A stretch of DNA of 64,000 nucleotides, from NCBI RefSeq assembly GCF_014649695.1, contig NZ_BMTN01000006.1:248001-312000 (forward strand). The letters are read 5' to 3'. Made by a program: the position numbers and the translations under genes. Shown here piece by piece: positions 1-8,700 of the stretch (the stretch's first letter is position 1; every line of letters starts with the position of its first letter). This DNA comes from Streptomyces kurssanovii. Lineage in GTDB: Bacteria; Actinomycetota; Actinomycetes; Streptomycetales; Streptomycetaceae. Below the pieces are notes generated by a model that worked only from the letters and a program-made list of their open reading frames with translations, was not told the origin of the DNA and made no database searches.

Positions 1-2
1 GC

Positions 3-35
3 GCGGTGACTGTCGTGCTGAAGGCGGCCGGCTGA
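3..35 (+). CDS. C-terminal tail of an upstream gene (partial)
   Basis: Only the last ten codons and a TGA are inside the window; they read AVTVVLKAAG and stop at 33-35, overlapping the ATG of the next gene as TGATG. The tail alone cannot identify a family. In Streptomyces Tad-type loci the gene before the TadZ-like ATPase is usually a SAF-domain (CpaB/FlgA-like) periplasmic protein, which is the best guess by position only. Confidence 0.4.
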   Translation, partial: AVTVVLKAAG

Positions 36-856
36 TGGCTGTCATCGCACTCGTGTCAGGCAAGTCCTCCGGCGTCACCTGCTCGGCGCTCGCCCTCACG
101 CTGTCCTCGCCGAAGCCGTCCCTGTTGGTGGAGGCCGACCCGGGCGGTGGCACGGTCCGGGCCGGATTCCTCGGCGGGGAGGGCAGCGCGTCCGTCGGTC
201 TGCACCGCCTGGCGGCCGCGGACCGGCAGGGCACCCTCGCCCGCGAGTTCTCTCAGCATTTCGTCAGCCTGGACCGCGAGAACAGCGGGCAGCGGTTGCT
301 GCTGCCGGGCCTCACCGACCCCACGCAGGCGCCGTCGCTCAGCCGTACCTGGGAACCAGTCTCCCGACTGCTGAGCGTGATGGACGAGACCGGCCACGAC
401 GTGATCATCGACGCGGGCCGCATCGTGACCGAGTCCGAGACCCGGCTGAGCACGACCCGCTATCCGACGCCCCTGCTGCACCGCGCCGACACTGTGCTCA
501 TGGTGGTGCGCACCACCCAGGCTTCCATCGCGGCGGCGGCGCCGGCGGTGCGGGTTGTGAGGGAGGAACTGGCGCACCAGGGGACGGGCTCCGACGCGCT
601 CGGCCTGCTGCTGATCGAGGAGGGCCCCTTCAACTCCAGCCAGGTCCAGCAGCACCTGCAGACCCCGGTCATCGGCATGCTCGCGTGGGATCCCGACAGC
701 GCCGACGTCCTCACGCACGGGGCCTACAAGAAGATGCCGCGGACACTGCTGCGCTCGGCGCGGACGGCCCACCAAACGATCAACGAACTCGTCAACAAGC
801 GCCGAGTCCAGCTGTACCCGGCCGCACTGCCGACGTTCGCCGGGAGGGCATCATGA
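35..856 (+). CDS. TadZ/CpaE-like ParA/MinD-family ATPase of the Tad pilus locus
   Basis: A 273-aa protein beginning MAVIALVSGKSSGVTCSALA, a deviant Walker A (GKSSGVT) of the SIMIBI/MinD class at residues 9-15, followed by LLVEADPGGG (residues 30-39), the switch-like acidic motif. A further motif VIIDAGR lies near residue 123. TadZ/CpaE proteins localise the pilus machine at a pole and bind the secretion ATPase; they often have degenerate ATP sites, as here, where the usual GGxGKT is altered. The gene is coupled on both sides (TGATG upstream, ATGA with the TadA gene), so it belongs to the pilus operon. Family membership is clear from context plus motif; ATPase activity is uncertain. Confidence 0.75.
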   Translation: MAVIALVSGKSSGVTCSALALTLSSPKPSLLVEADPGGGTVRAGFLGGEGSASVGLHRLAAADRQGTLAREFSQHFVSLDRENSGQRLLLPGLTDPTQAPSLSRTWEPVSRLLSVMDETGHDVIIDAGRIVTESETRLSTTRYPTPLLHRADTVLMVVRTTQASIAAAAPAVRVVREELAHQGTGSDALGLLLIEEGPFNSSQVQQHLQTPVIGMLAWDPDSADVLTHGAYKKMPRTLLRSARTAHQTINELVNKRRVQLYPAALPTFAGRAS

Positions 857-2418
857 CCGACACCAGGCCGGAGACCCCCGCCCGCGACTACACGGCTCTC
901 TTCGCCCAGGCTCTCAACGAGAACACCACGCAGCCCGCGCCAGTCCTTCGGCCGGTGCCCGCCCACATGTCTCCGGCCCGCGTGCCTGAGAGCGTCCTTC
1001 GGGTCTCCGACACCTCGGCCCCGGCCGCGCTCCCGATCGGGCACGAGGTGATCGCCGAGCTGCGGTCCCAGGCCAGCATGAAGATCGGTGAGGCCGCGGG
1101 CGCGGATGCGTCCATGACCGAGCAGGACCGCCGTCAGCGCGGCCAGTCGATCATCAGGCAGGTCGTCTCGGAATGGGCAACGAAGTACGCGGCCGGCGGG
1201 ACGGATCTGACGCCCGAGCAGGAGAGGGCGGTGCGCGAGGCCGTCTTCGACGAGCTTTTCCGTGCCGGGCGTCTCCAGCCGCTCCTGGACGACGCCAACG
1301 TCGAGAACATCATCATCTACGGCGACAAGGTGCGCGTCGACTACGCCGACCGCCCGACGCGTTCCTGGGACCCGATCGCGAAGACGGACCGGGACCTGAT
1401 CAACCTCATCAACCACCTCGCGCGTATGCAGGGGCAGGGTGAGCGGGCATTGACGCCCGCCACGCCGAACCTGAACCTTCGGCTGGCCGACGGCTCGCGT
1501 CTGGCGGCTTCGGCGTACATCACGCCGCGGCCGAGCATCGTCATCCGCCGGCACCGCACCCGCGGCCAGGGCCTGGACGACCTGGTGCGCTGGGGCACGA
1601 TCGACCCCGCCCTCGCGCACTTCCTGCGCGCTGCGGTCAGGGGCCGTAAGAACATCATCGTGGTGGGCTCCCAGGGCGTAGGAAAAACGTCTCTGTTGCG
1701 GGCCATGGCCCGCGAGATCCCTCGCAACGAGCGTGTGGGCACGCTGGAGTCGGAGTACGAGCTCCATCTCCACGAGGACCCCGAGGGTCCGGAGGTCGTC
1801 GCCTACGAGGGGCGCGAGTCGAACGGCGAGCGCGGCGCGGACGGCAAGCTCCAGGGCGAGCTGACCCTGTCCGACCTCTTCCCGCAGCTGCTGCGTATGT
1901 CGCTGCGGCGCGTGATCGTCGGCGAGGTCCGCTCCAAGGAAGTCGTGCCGATGCTGCACGCGATGAACGAGGGCGAGGGCGGGTCGATGGCCACGCTCCA
2001 CGCCCGCAGTCCCCAGCTGTCGATCGAGCGTCTGGCCACCCTGTGTCTGGAGGCCGGTATCGGCATGACCGAGGCCCTGGCGTACCGGCTGATCGCCCAG
2101 GCCGTGGACTTCGTCGTCTACGTACGCCTGGTCGACGAGAGTGAACTCGTCGCTCCGGACGGCAAGCCCGGGCGCAAGCACCGCTTCGTGTCGCACGTCA
2201 TGGAAGTCACGGGCATCGGCGAGGGCGGCCGCCCCTCCTACCAGATGGTCTTCGCCCCGCGCGAGCAGGACGGCCGCCGCGAACCCCGGGCCGTCCCGCA
2301 CGGGAACATCTCCCAGACCAACCTGGAAGACCTGGTCCGCGCCGGCCTGGACCGCAGCGTCCTGCAGAGCCCGTGGGGCAGCTGGGGCTCGCCGCTGGAG
2401 ACGGTGATGCCGCTGTGA
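853..2418 (+). CDS. tadA: TadA/CpaF-type secretion ATPase (pilus motor)
   Basis: A 521-aa type II/IV secretion ATPase that powers assembly of Flp/Tad pili. The start at 853 overlaps the previous stop (ATGA); longer upstream starts would run deep into the preceding gene. The N-terminal domain (about 1-240) has the CpaF pattern LLDDANVENIIIYG. The Walker A is GSQGVGKT with Lys278, the Walker B is RRVIVGE ending at Glu358, and a His-box follows in GGSMATLHARS. All catalytic elements are present, so the motor should be functional. It acts on the cytoplasmic face of the TadB/TadC membrane platform encoded directly downstream. Confidence 0.93.
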   Translation: MTDTRPETPARDYTALFAQALNENTTQPAPVLRPVPAHMSPARVPESVLRVSDTSAPAALPIGHEVIAELRSQASMKIGEAAGADASMTEQDRRQRGQSIIRQVVSEWATKYAAGGTDLTPEQERAVREAVFDELFRAGRLQPLLDDANVENIIIYGDKVRVDYADRPTRSWDPIAKTDRDLINLINHLARMQGQGERALTPATPNLNLRLADGSRLAASAYITPRPSIVIRRHRTRGQGLDDLVRWGTIDPALAHFLRAAVRGRKNIIVVGSQGVGKTSLLRAMAREIPRNERVGTLESEYELHLHEDPEGPEVVAYEGRESNGERGADGKLQGELTLSDLFPQLLRMSLRRVIVGEVRSKEVVPMLHAMNEGEGGSMATLHARSPQLSIERLATLCLEAGIGMTEALAYRLIAQAVDFVVYVRLVDESELVAPDGKPGRKHRFVSHVMEVTGIGEGGRPSYQMVFAPREQDGRREPRAVPHGNISQTNLEDLVRAGLDRSVLQSPWGSWGSPLETVMPL

Positions 2419-3344
2419 CGCTCACCCTCAACTCCCTGCTGGCCGCGCTCGCCGGACTTGCCGCCGTCGGCGGTCTCGTCGTGGCCGTGGCCGGCGGCAT
2501 CGGCTGGGCACCCTCGACGACGGTACGCCGCCGAAGCCGCCTGGAGCGCAAGGTCCGCAGCTTCTTCGTCAATGACGCCCGGAACCCCACCTCGTGGTGG
2601 GCCCGGGGACAGACCCGGCTGGCCGGCGCCGCTCTGGCAGGCCTCGGGGTGTGGCTGTTCACCGGCTGGCTGGCCGGTGGTCTGGTCACCGTCGCCGTCG
2701 TGCTCGGCCTGCCCTGGCTGTTGAACACCTCCGGCTCCGGCAATTCCCAGATCGACAAGCTGGAGGCGATCGAGGAGTGGGTGCGGCGCATGTCCGACAT
2801 CCACACCGTCGGTGTCAGCCTGGAGGCAACCATCCAGCGCAGCTTGGAGACCGTCCCGAAGGCCATCCGCGAGGACGTACGGCTGCTCGTCTCCCGCCAG
2901 CAGGCCGGCTGGGTACCCCAGGACGCCTACCGGGCCTTCGCCGACGACCTGAACGACGCCATGGTCGACGAAGTCGCCGCCCTGCTGATCCTGCACGTCG
3001 AGGACCGCGGCAGCGGGCTGAGCAAAGCCCTGCGCGAGCTCGCCGATGCCCTACAGCACGAGGTCCTCGCGCGCCGCGAAGTCGAGGCCGACCGACAGAA
3101 GCCCCGCACCAACGACCGCTGGGTGACGATCTTCTGCCTCGGGATCTTCGGCATCACCGCGTTTTCCGGCACCTACGTCGAGCCCTACGACACCTTCACC
3201 GGGCAGCTCGTCCTCGTCTTCGTCGGCGTCGCGTTCGTACTGGTCAAGATCTGGATGCGCCGCATGGCGATCATCGAGCCCGCGCCCCGGTTCCTGTCTC
3301 CGGCCGACCGCTCCGGCGGCCAGATCACTGAGGAGACGCCGTGA
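2415..3344 (+). CDS. tadB: TadB-like type II secretion F-domain membrane protein
   Basis: A 309-aa integral membrane protein. The GTG at 2415 overlaps the TadA stop as GTGA, which fixes the start; upstream ATG codons in frame lie inside tadA. It has hydrophobic segments at the N-terminus (about 5-28), around 78-105 and two near the C-terminus (about 240-285), flanking a cytoplasmic helical region with the T2SSF-type pattern SDIHTVGVSLEATIQRSLE. TadB and TadC proteins form the inner-membrane platform on which the TadA ATPase works. Length and order (A-B-C) match the family. Confidence 0.85.
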   Translation: MTLTLNSLLAALAGLAAVGGLVVAVAGGIGWAPSTTVRRRSRLERKVRSFFVNDARNPTSWWARGQTRLAGAALAGLGVWLFTGWLAGGLVTVAVVLGLPWLLNTSGSGNSQIDKLEAIEEWVRRMSDIHTVGVSLEATIQRSLETVPKAIREDVRLLVSRQQAGWVPQDAYRAFADDLNDAMVDEVAALLILHVEDRGSGLSKALRELADALQHEVLARREVEADRQKPRTNDRWVTIFCLGIFGITAFSGTYVEPYDTFTGQLVLVFVGVAFVLVKIWMRRMAIIEPAPRFLSPADRSGGQITEETP

Positions 3345-4240
3345 ACATCTCCCCATACGCCGTCATCGGCGGCGCCGTCACCGGCCTAGGCTTGGTGATC
3401 GCCGCCCGCGGCATCCTCCCCGGCCGGCCCGACCTCGGCGACGTCCTTTCACGGATGGACGCCACCCGGCTCGAGAACCTCGAACGCAACCGCGCCAGCC
3501 GGCCCAACACCCCGATGGAGAAAGCCGGTGCCTTCCTGCTGCGCACCGTCGGGGAAGGCACCCTGCGCCTGCCGCGCCAGCAGCTGGAACTCGTGGGCCG
3601 CTCCCCCGCCGCCCACCTGGGCCGCAAACTCGGACTCGCCCTGTACGGGCTGCTGCTGCCCGTGCTGGTGGTGAGCCTGGCGAACCTGGCCGGCTACCCG
3701 TTCCACGTGGCGATTCCCGCGATCGCCGGGCTCGGCCTCGCGGTCGTCTTCTGGCTCCTGCCGGATCTCCAGCTCAAGCAGCAGGCCGTGGAAGCAAAGG
3801 AGGACTTCCGGTACGCCGTCAAGGCCTACCTGCGTCTCGTCCAGCTCGAACGCGCCGCGGATGCCGCTCCCACCCAGGCCCTGAAGCGGGCCGCCGAGGT
3901 CGGCGAGGGCTGGGTCTTCGCAAAAATCCGCGACACCATCACCCGCGCCGAACTCGAAGGCATCAGCCCGTGGGAGGGCCTCAAGCGGCTCTCGCTCGAA
4001 CTCGACGTCCCCGAACTCGGCGCACCGGCCGACATCATCGCCATCGCCGGCGAGGAGGGCGCAGCCGTCGGCGACACCCTCGGCGCGCAGGCCAAGTCGC
4101 TCTCCGGCGCCCTGGTCACCTCTGCCAAGGCCCAGGCCAACATGGCCAGCGAAAAAATGGTTATGCCCGTCGCGATGCTCGTCCTGATCATGACCGTCTA
4201 CATCGGCTACCCCGCGATCTCGCGGATCATGGCCAGCTAA
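3341..4240 (+). CDS. tadC: TadC-like type II secretion F-domain membrane protein
   Basis: A 299-aa membrane protein starting at GTG 3341, overlapping the TadB stop by four bases. It has an N-terminal membrane segment (about 4-25), a central pair (about 90-145), a charged helical domain rich in Ala/Glu, and a C-terminal segment MVMPVAMLVLIMTVYIGYPAIS. The pattern IAGEEGAAVGDTLGAQAKSL is typical of the GspF/TadC domain. It is the second platform protein of the pilus machine. The operon continues after a 26-bp gap to the pilin gene. Confidence 0.85.
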   Translation: MNISPYAVIGGAVTGLGLVIAARGILPGRPDLGDVLSRMDATRLENLERNRASRPNTPMEKAGAFLLRTVGEGTLRLPRQQLELVGRSPAAHLGRKLGLALYGLLLPVLVVSLANLAGYPFHVAIPAIAGLGLAVVFWLLPDLQLKQQAVEAKEDFRYAVKAYLRLVQLERAADAAPTQALKRAAEVGEGWVFAKIRDTITRAELEGISPWEGLKRLSLELDVPELGAPADIIAIAGEEGAAVGDTLGAQAKSLSGALVTSAKAQANMASEKMVMPVAMLVLIMTVYIGYPAISRIMAS

Positions 4241-4266
4241 TCCCATAAGAGACAAGGAAATTCACG

Positions 4267-4464
4267 ATGGGTATCGACCCGAACCTCATGTTCCTGAAGG
4301 CATTCTTCGCCGCCCGCGTCGACCGGCTGCGCAACGCCCGCGACGACCGTGGTGCCATCTCCATCGAGACCATGATGATCATCGCCGGTCTCGTCGTCGG
4401 CGCCGCCGTGGCCGTCGCCATCATCGGCGCCAAGATCAGCGAGAAGGCGGCCACGATCAAGTGA
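4267..4464 (+). CDS. Flp-like type IVb pilin (65 aa)
   Basis: A short prepilin. The leader is basic (residues 1-29, ending DDRG) and is followed by AISIE and a continuous hydrophobic helix (about 35-55). Cleavage after Gly29 would leave Glu at +5, the hallmark of class III/type IV prepilins, and a mature pilin of 36 aa. It is the smallest and simplest of the three G-AxSxE proteins encoded here, so it is the best candidate for the major pilin. AAGGA about ten bases upstream serves as RBS. The A24 prepilin peptidase gene 7 kb downstream would process it. Confidence 0.85.
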   Translation: MGIDPNLMFLKAFFAARVDRLRNARDDRGAISIETMMIIAGLVVGAAVAVAIIGAKISEKAATIK

Positions 4465-4883
4465 CCCGCCTCCGCAGGGCCGTTGGGCGCTGGTCCCGCG
4501 CGCTCGCCGAACGCGACGCGCGGGACCGCGGAGCCATGTCCCTGGAGATGCTGATCGTCTTTCCCGTCGTGCTGATGGCCATCCTGCTGGTCGTGCACGT
4601 GGGGCTGTGGTGGCACGCCCGCAACGTGGCGATGTCCGCCGCCCAGCTGGGAGTGGAGTCGGCCCGCGTCCGCGGGGCGTCCGCAGGCACCGGTACCGCC
4701 GAGGCCCGCGACTTCCTCTCCCGCGCCGGCGGCAGCATCTCCGGCACGTCGGTAAGCGGCAGCAAAGGGGCGACGGTGACGATCCGCGTCACCGGCTACG
4801 TCGACACGGTGATCCCCGGCCTGAAACTCAAGATCGACCAGCACGCCGACGCGGCAGCCGAACGCATCACGGAGGCCCGGTGA
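4461..4883 (+). CDS. TadE-like pseudopilin
   Basis: A 140-aa protein whose GTG start overlaps the pilin stop (GTGA). After a basic leader, the motif DRG-AMSLE (Gly24, Glu29) precedes a hydrophobic helix (about 30-52) and a roughly 90-aa extracytoplasmic domain. The Glu at +5 indicates processing by prepilin peptidase, as known for TadE pseudopilins. TadE and TadF type minor pilins are needed for Flp fibre assembly; which of the two this one corresponds to cannot be told from sequence alone. Confidence 0.8.
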   Translation: MTRLRRAVGRWSRALAERDARDRGAMSLEMLIVFPVVLMAILLVVHVGLWWHARNVAMSAAQLGVESARVRGASAGTGTAEARDFLSRAGGSISGTSVSGSKGATVTIRVTGYVDTVIPGLKLKIDQHADAAAERITEAR

Positions 4884-5317
4884 CGATCGCCCACAGGCTC
4901 AGGGACGACCGCGGCGCGCTGTCGCTGGAAGCGGTCATCCTGTTTCCCGTCATCATCATGGTGCTGCTCCTGGTCGTCGCACTCGGCCGGATCGGATCCG
5001 CGAACAACGCCGTCGACACCGCCGCCCGCAACGCCGCGCGCGCCGCGTCACTGGAGCGCGACGGCGGTTCCGCCAGCAGCGCCGGACAGCAGATGGCACA
5101 AAAGGTGCTGGGCGAGCAGGGACTGCAGTGCACGGCCACTTCCATCTCCGTCTCCACCGGCGGGTTCTCCGCGCCGATCGGCACACCGGCCTCCACCACC
5201 GCCACGGTGACCTGCACCGTGCGGCTCTCCGATATCGGATTGCCCGGACTGCCCGGCGCCAAGACGATGACCAGCAGCTTCACCTCGTCAATCGACTCCT
5301 ACCGCCAGCGCGGCTGA
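4880..5317 (+). CDS. Second TadE-like pseudopilin
   Basis: A 145-aa protein; GTG 4880 overlaps the previous stop as GTGA. It begins MTIAHRLRDDRG-ALSLE, again a Gly followed by Glu at +5, then a hydrophobic helix (residues about 18-37) and a Ser/Thr-rich outer domain with two Cys residues (QCTAT and TCTVR) that could form a disulfide. It is the third consecutive prepilin-type protein in the operon and a probable minor pilin. The leader is only about 12 aa, shorter than in its two neighbours. Confidence 0.8.
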   Translation: MTIAHRLRDDRGALSLEAVILFPVIIMVLLLVVALGRIGSANNAVDTAARNAARAASLERDGGSASSAGQQMAQKVLGEQGLQCTATSISVSTGGFSAPIGTPASTTATVTCTVRLSDIGLPGLPGAKTMTSSFTSSIDSYRQRG

Positions 5318-5329
5318 CAGGACCTCCGC

Positions 5330-5767
5330 ATGACACCCGCCCGCATCGCTCTCACCCCGCGGATCCGTCGCGTCCTGCGTGACGACCGCGGCGGAATGAG
5401 CCTGTTCGTCCTCGTCACCATCGTGGCGCTGTTCGCCGTGGCCGCGCTCGTCTACGACGGCGCCGGGAAGCTGCGGGCCCTCACCCGCGCCGAGGGCGTC
5501 GCGCACGAAGCCGCGCGGGCCGGCGGCCAGGCCGTCGACGCGGGCAAAGCCATCTCCGGCGGAGGAGTCACCGTCGACCGCAACGCGGCCGTGGCCGCGG
5601 CACGGACCTACCTCAGTCGCGAGGGAGTCACCGGCTCCGTCCGGGTGAGCGAGGACGGCACGTCCCTGGAAGTGACCGTGACCGAGACGTACCACGCCAT
5701 CTACCTCGGTGGTGCAAGCGGTTCCGTGACCGGCAAGGGCAGCGCCAACCTCGTCTACCGGGGGTAA
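5330..5767 (+). CDS. TadG-like (Flp pilus-assembly TadE/G-like) protein
   Basis: A 145-aa single-span protein. The N-terminus ends in DDRG-GMSLFVLVTIVALFAV, the same layout as the pseudopilins, but position +5 is Phe instead of Glu. That suggests it is not a normal prepilin peptidase substrate or is retained in the membrane, as described for TadG-type proteins. A 100-aa outer domain follows (GKLRALTRAEGVAHEAARAGGQAVD). It starts 13 bp after the preceding stop. ATG 5330 is the first in-frame start after that stop and has a weak RBS. Confidence 0.75.
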   Translation: MTPARIALTPRIRRVLRDDRGGMSLFVLVTIVALFAVAALVYDGAGKLRALTRAEGVAHEAARAGGQAVDAGKAISGGGVTVDRNAAVAAARTYLSREGVTGSVRVSEDGTSLEVTVTETYHAIYLGGASGSVTGKGSANLVYRG

Positions 5768-5773
5768 AGGGTT

Positions 5774-8700
5774 ATGAGAAACCGCAGTACCTCAGCCACG
5801 ATCGCCCGCGCGCTCCTCGCGCTCATCGCCCTGGTCACCATCCTGGCCGGCGTCCCCGCGGTGCTGCTGGGCATCGGCGTCCTGCCCGACCACGTCCCCC
5901 GCTTCGACGAGATCACCACCGCGCTCACCAGCCCCGACACCGGACAGTTGTTCCTCGGCGCGGTCACGCTCATCGGCTGGTACGGCTGGATCACCTTCGT
6001 GATCTCGGTCGTCCTGGAGACGGGCGCCGCGCTCCGCCACGTCCGGGCGCCCCGGATCCGCATGCTGGGCGGGTCCCAGCAGTTGGCCGGCGTCCTCGTC
6101 GGCGGGATTCTCGTTCTTCTGCCCGCAGGGACCGCGGTGGCCACCCCGGCCACCGCTGCTCCCGCGACGCCCGCGACCGTGGCCACGGCATCCGTGACGG
6201 CCGGCACGCACACCGAGGCGAAGACCGCGGCCCAGGCCGCGGCCTCCTGGGACGGGCCGGTCCACCACGTCCAGGACGGCGACACGCTCTGGGACATCGC
6301 AGAGACGCGCCTGGGCGCCGGCATCGAATGGCACCGGATCGTCGACGTCAACGAGGGCGTCCGCCAGGCCGACGGCTCCCTCGTCACCGCCGACACCACG
6401 GTCCTGCAGCCCGGCTGGACCCTGCGCCTGCCGACCGACGCCACACCGGCGCCCTCCGCCGACGGCGGCCCACAGGCGCAGACCGCCGGCTCCAATGCCG
6501 CCAACGACACGACCCATACCGTGCGACCGGGCGAAACGCTGTCGGCCATCGCCGAGGAGGAACTCGGCGACGCCGAGGACTACCCCCAGCTCGCCGACGC
6601 GAACAAGGGCGTCCGCCAGCCCGACGGGCGTACCCTCACCGACCCCGACGAGATCTACCCCGGCTGGCAGTTGAGGATCCCCACCGCCGCCGGCAGCGAC
6701 CAGAGCGGCCCGGACCCGGACACCGCTGCACCGCCGCGTGAGCAGCAGCCCGCCCCCGGGCAGGACCACGCCGGTGATCAGCCCGGCACCGGGCACGACC
6801 AGGCCCAGCCCCCCAACCAGGGCGAGGACGAGAAGGAAGACGGCCAGGGCGGCGGGCACGACCAGGCCCAGCCCCCCAACCAGGGCGAGGACGAGAAGGA
6901 AGACGGCCAGGGCGGCGGGCACGACCAGGCCCAGCCCCCCAACCAGGGCGAGGACGAGAAGGAAGACGGCCAGGGCGGCGGGCACGACCAGGCCCAGCCC
7001 CCTGGTAAGGACAACCACGACCAGGGCGCAGGCAAGCCGGACCAGGGCCAGGGCGAGAAGGAGACCGGCCAGGGCGGCGGGCAGCCGACGGCCCGGCCGG
7101 ACACCCCCGCCGAGCAGCCCTCCGCGCAAACCCCGGTCCCCGACCAGCCGGACGAACCGCCCTCCCACGGCACGCCCGTGGACCGGACGCCGCAGCAGGA
7201 GACCTCCGACAGCGGCGACCGGAGCGTGCAGACGGCCGCCGCCGCCGGGAGCATCCTGGCCGCCGCCGTGCTCGCGGTCATCGCCGCACGCCGCGCGCGC
7301 CAGCAGCGCCGGCGCCGCCCCAAGCGCCGCATCCCCATGCCGTCCGGCGCGACCGCCGACTTCGAGAAGCAGCTCCGCGTGGCATCCGACATCACCGGCA
7401 CCGCGCTCGCCGACCGCGCCCTGCGCACCCTGGCCTTCAACTGCCGCGAGGCCGGCCGTCCGCTGCCCGAGGTCGAGGCAATGCGGATAACCCCACGCGG
7501 AGTGGAGCTCCACCTGGCCGCCGTCACCCCGACGGTGGCGCCGTTCTTCGAGCGCGAGGACAACCCGATCGTGTGGTGGTGCCCGGCCCGCGGTACCGCC
7601 ATCCTGGACGAAGACCAGGCCGCCGACGTCATCCCGCCCTACCCGGCGCTGGTCAGCCTCGGCGAGACCGAAGAAGGCGACGCGGTCCTGGTCGACCTGG
7701 AGAGCATCGGTCTGCTGCGCCTGGTCGGCAGCCCGGCCGACGTGCGCGCGGTCATGCTCGCCCTCGCCGTCGAGCTGGCCTCCTCCAAACTGGCCCCCGC
7801 CACACAGATCGTCCTCGCCGGGGCGGGCAGCGACCTGCACACGCTCTACCCCGACCAGATCGACCACCACACGGACCTGGGCGCGGCCGCCGCGGAACTA
7901 CAGGCCCATGACGCCTTCCAGCGCGACGCTCTCGCCTGCGAGGGCCACGACCTTCTTCGGGCCGCCCGGTTGAGCGAGGACACCTCCGGCGACACCTGGA
8001 TCCCCCGCGTCCTCATCGCCACCGTCCCGCCCACCGGCCAGGCGGCCGCCGAACTCGAGAACCTCGTCGCCTCACGACCGCGCACATCGGTCGCGGTCGT
8101 CACCGCGGCGGCCGGGGAGCTCGACCTCCCGGGCGCCTGGACGCTGCCGGTCCAGCCCGGCGCCGCAGTCGAACTACCGGGCCTGGACCTGGCGGTCAAG
8201 CTGCAGTACCTGGACGACACCGCCTACGACCGGCTCGTCCAGCTCCTCGCCACCTCCAGCCGAACCGACGACGTCGCCCCACCCGCGTGGACCGGGGGCA
8301 CCGGGTCGGGCAACGACAACGGCCCCCGAGCCGCGGTCGACACCACCGGGGACGCCTCCGCGCTCGCTCCCGAAACCACCGGCGCCCCGCAGCCGGTCAG
8401 CGCCTCGGCGCCGGCGGGTGACCTGGCGACCGCGTTGCCGAGCTCCGCCTCCCTCGCCCCCGCCTTCACCGCTGACCCGGTGGGCCCGACCGGAGAGGAC
8501 ACCGACCTGGGCGAGGAAGAGGGCGACAGCGCTCTGTCGCCCGCGGTCGCCGGCACCCCTGCGCCCGAAGGCGTCCACAACACGGACGGGGACGACTTCG
8601 CCGACGACGAAGCCGCCACGTACGCCGACGAGCCCGCATACGCGCAAGACCCGGAGGCCGAGGAAGCGTCGGCGCTGGGCGCGGAGGTGTGGGACGGAGC

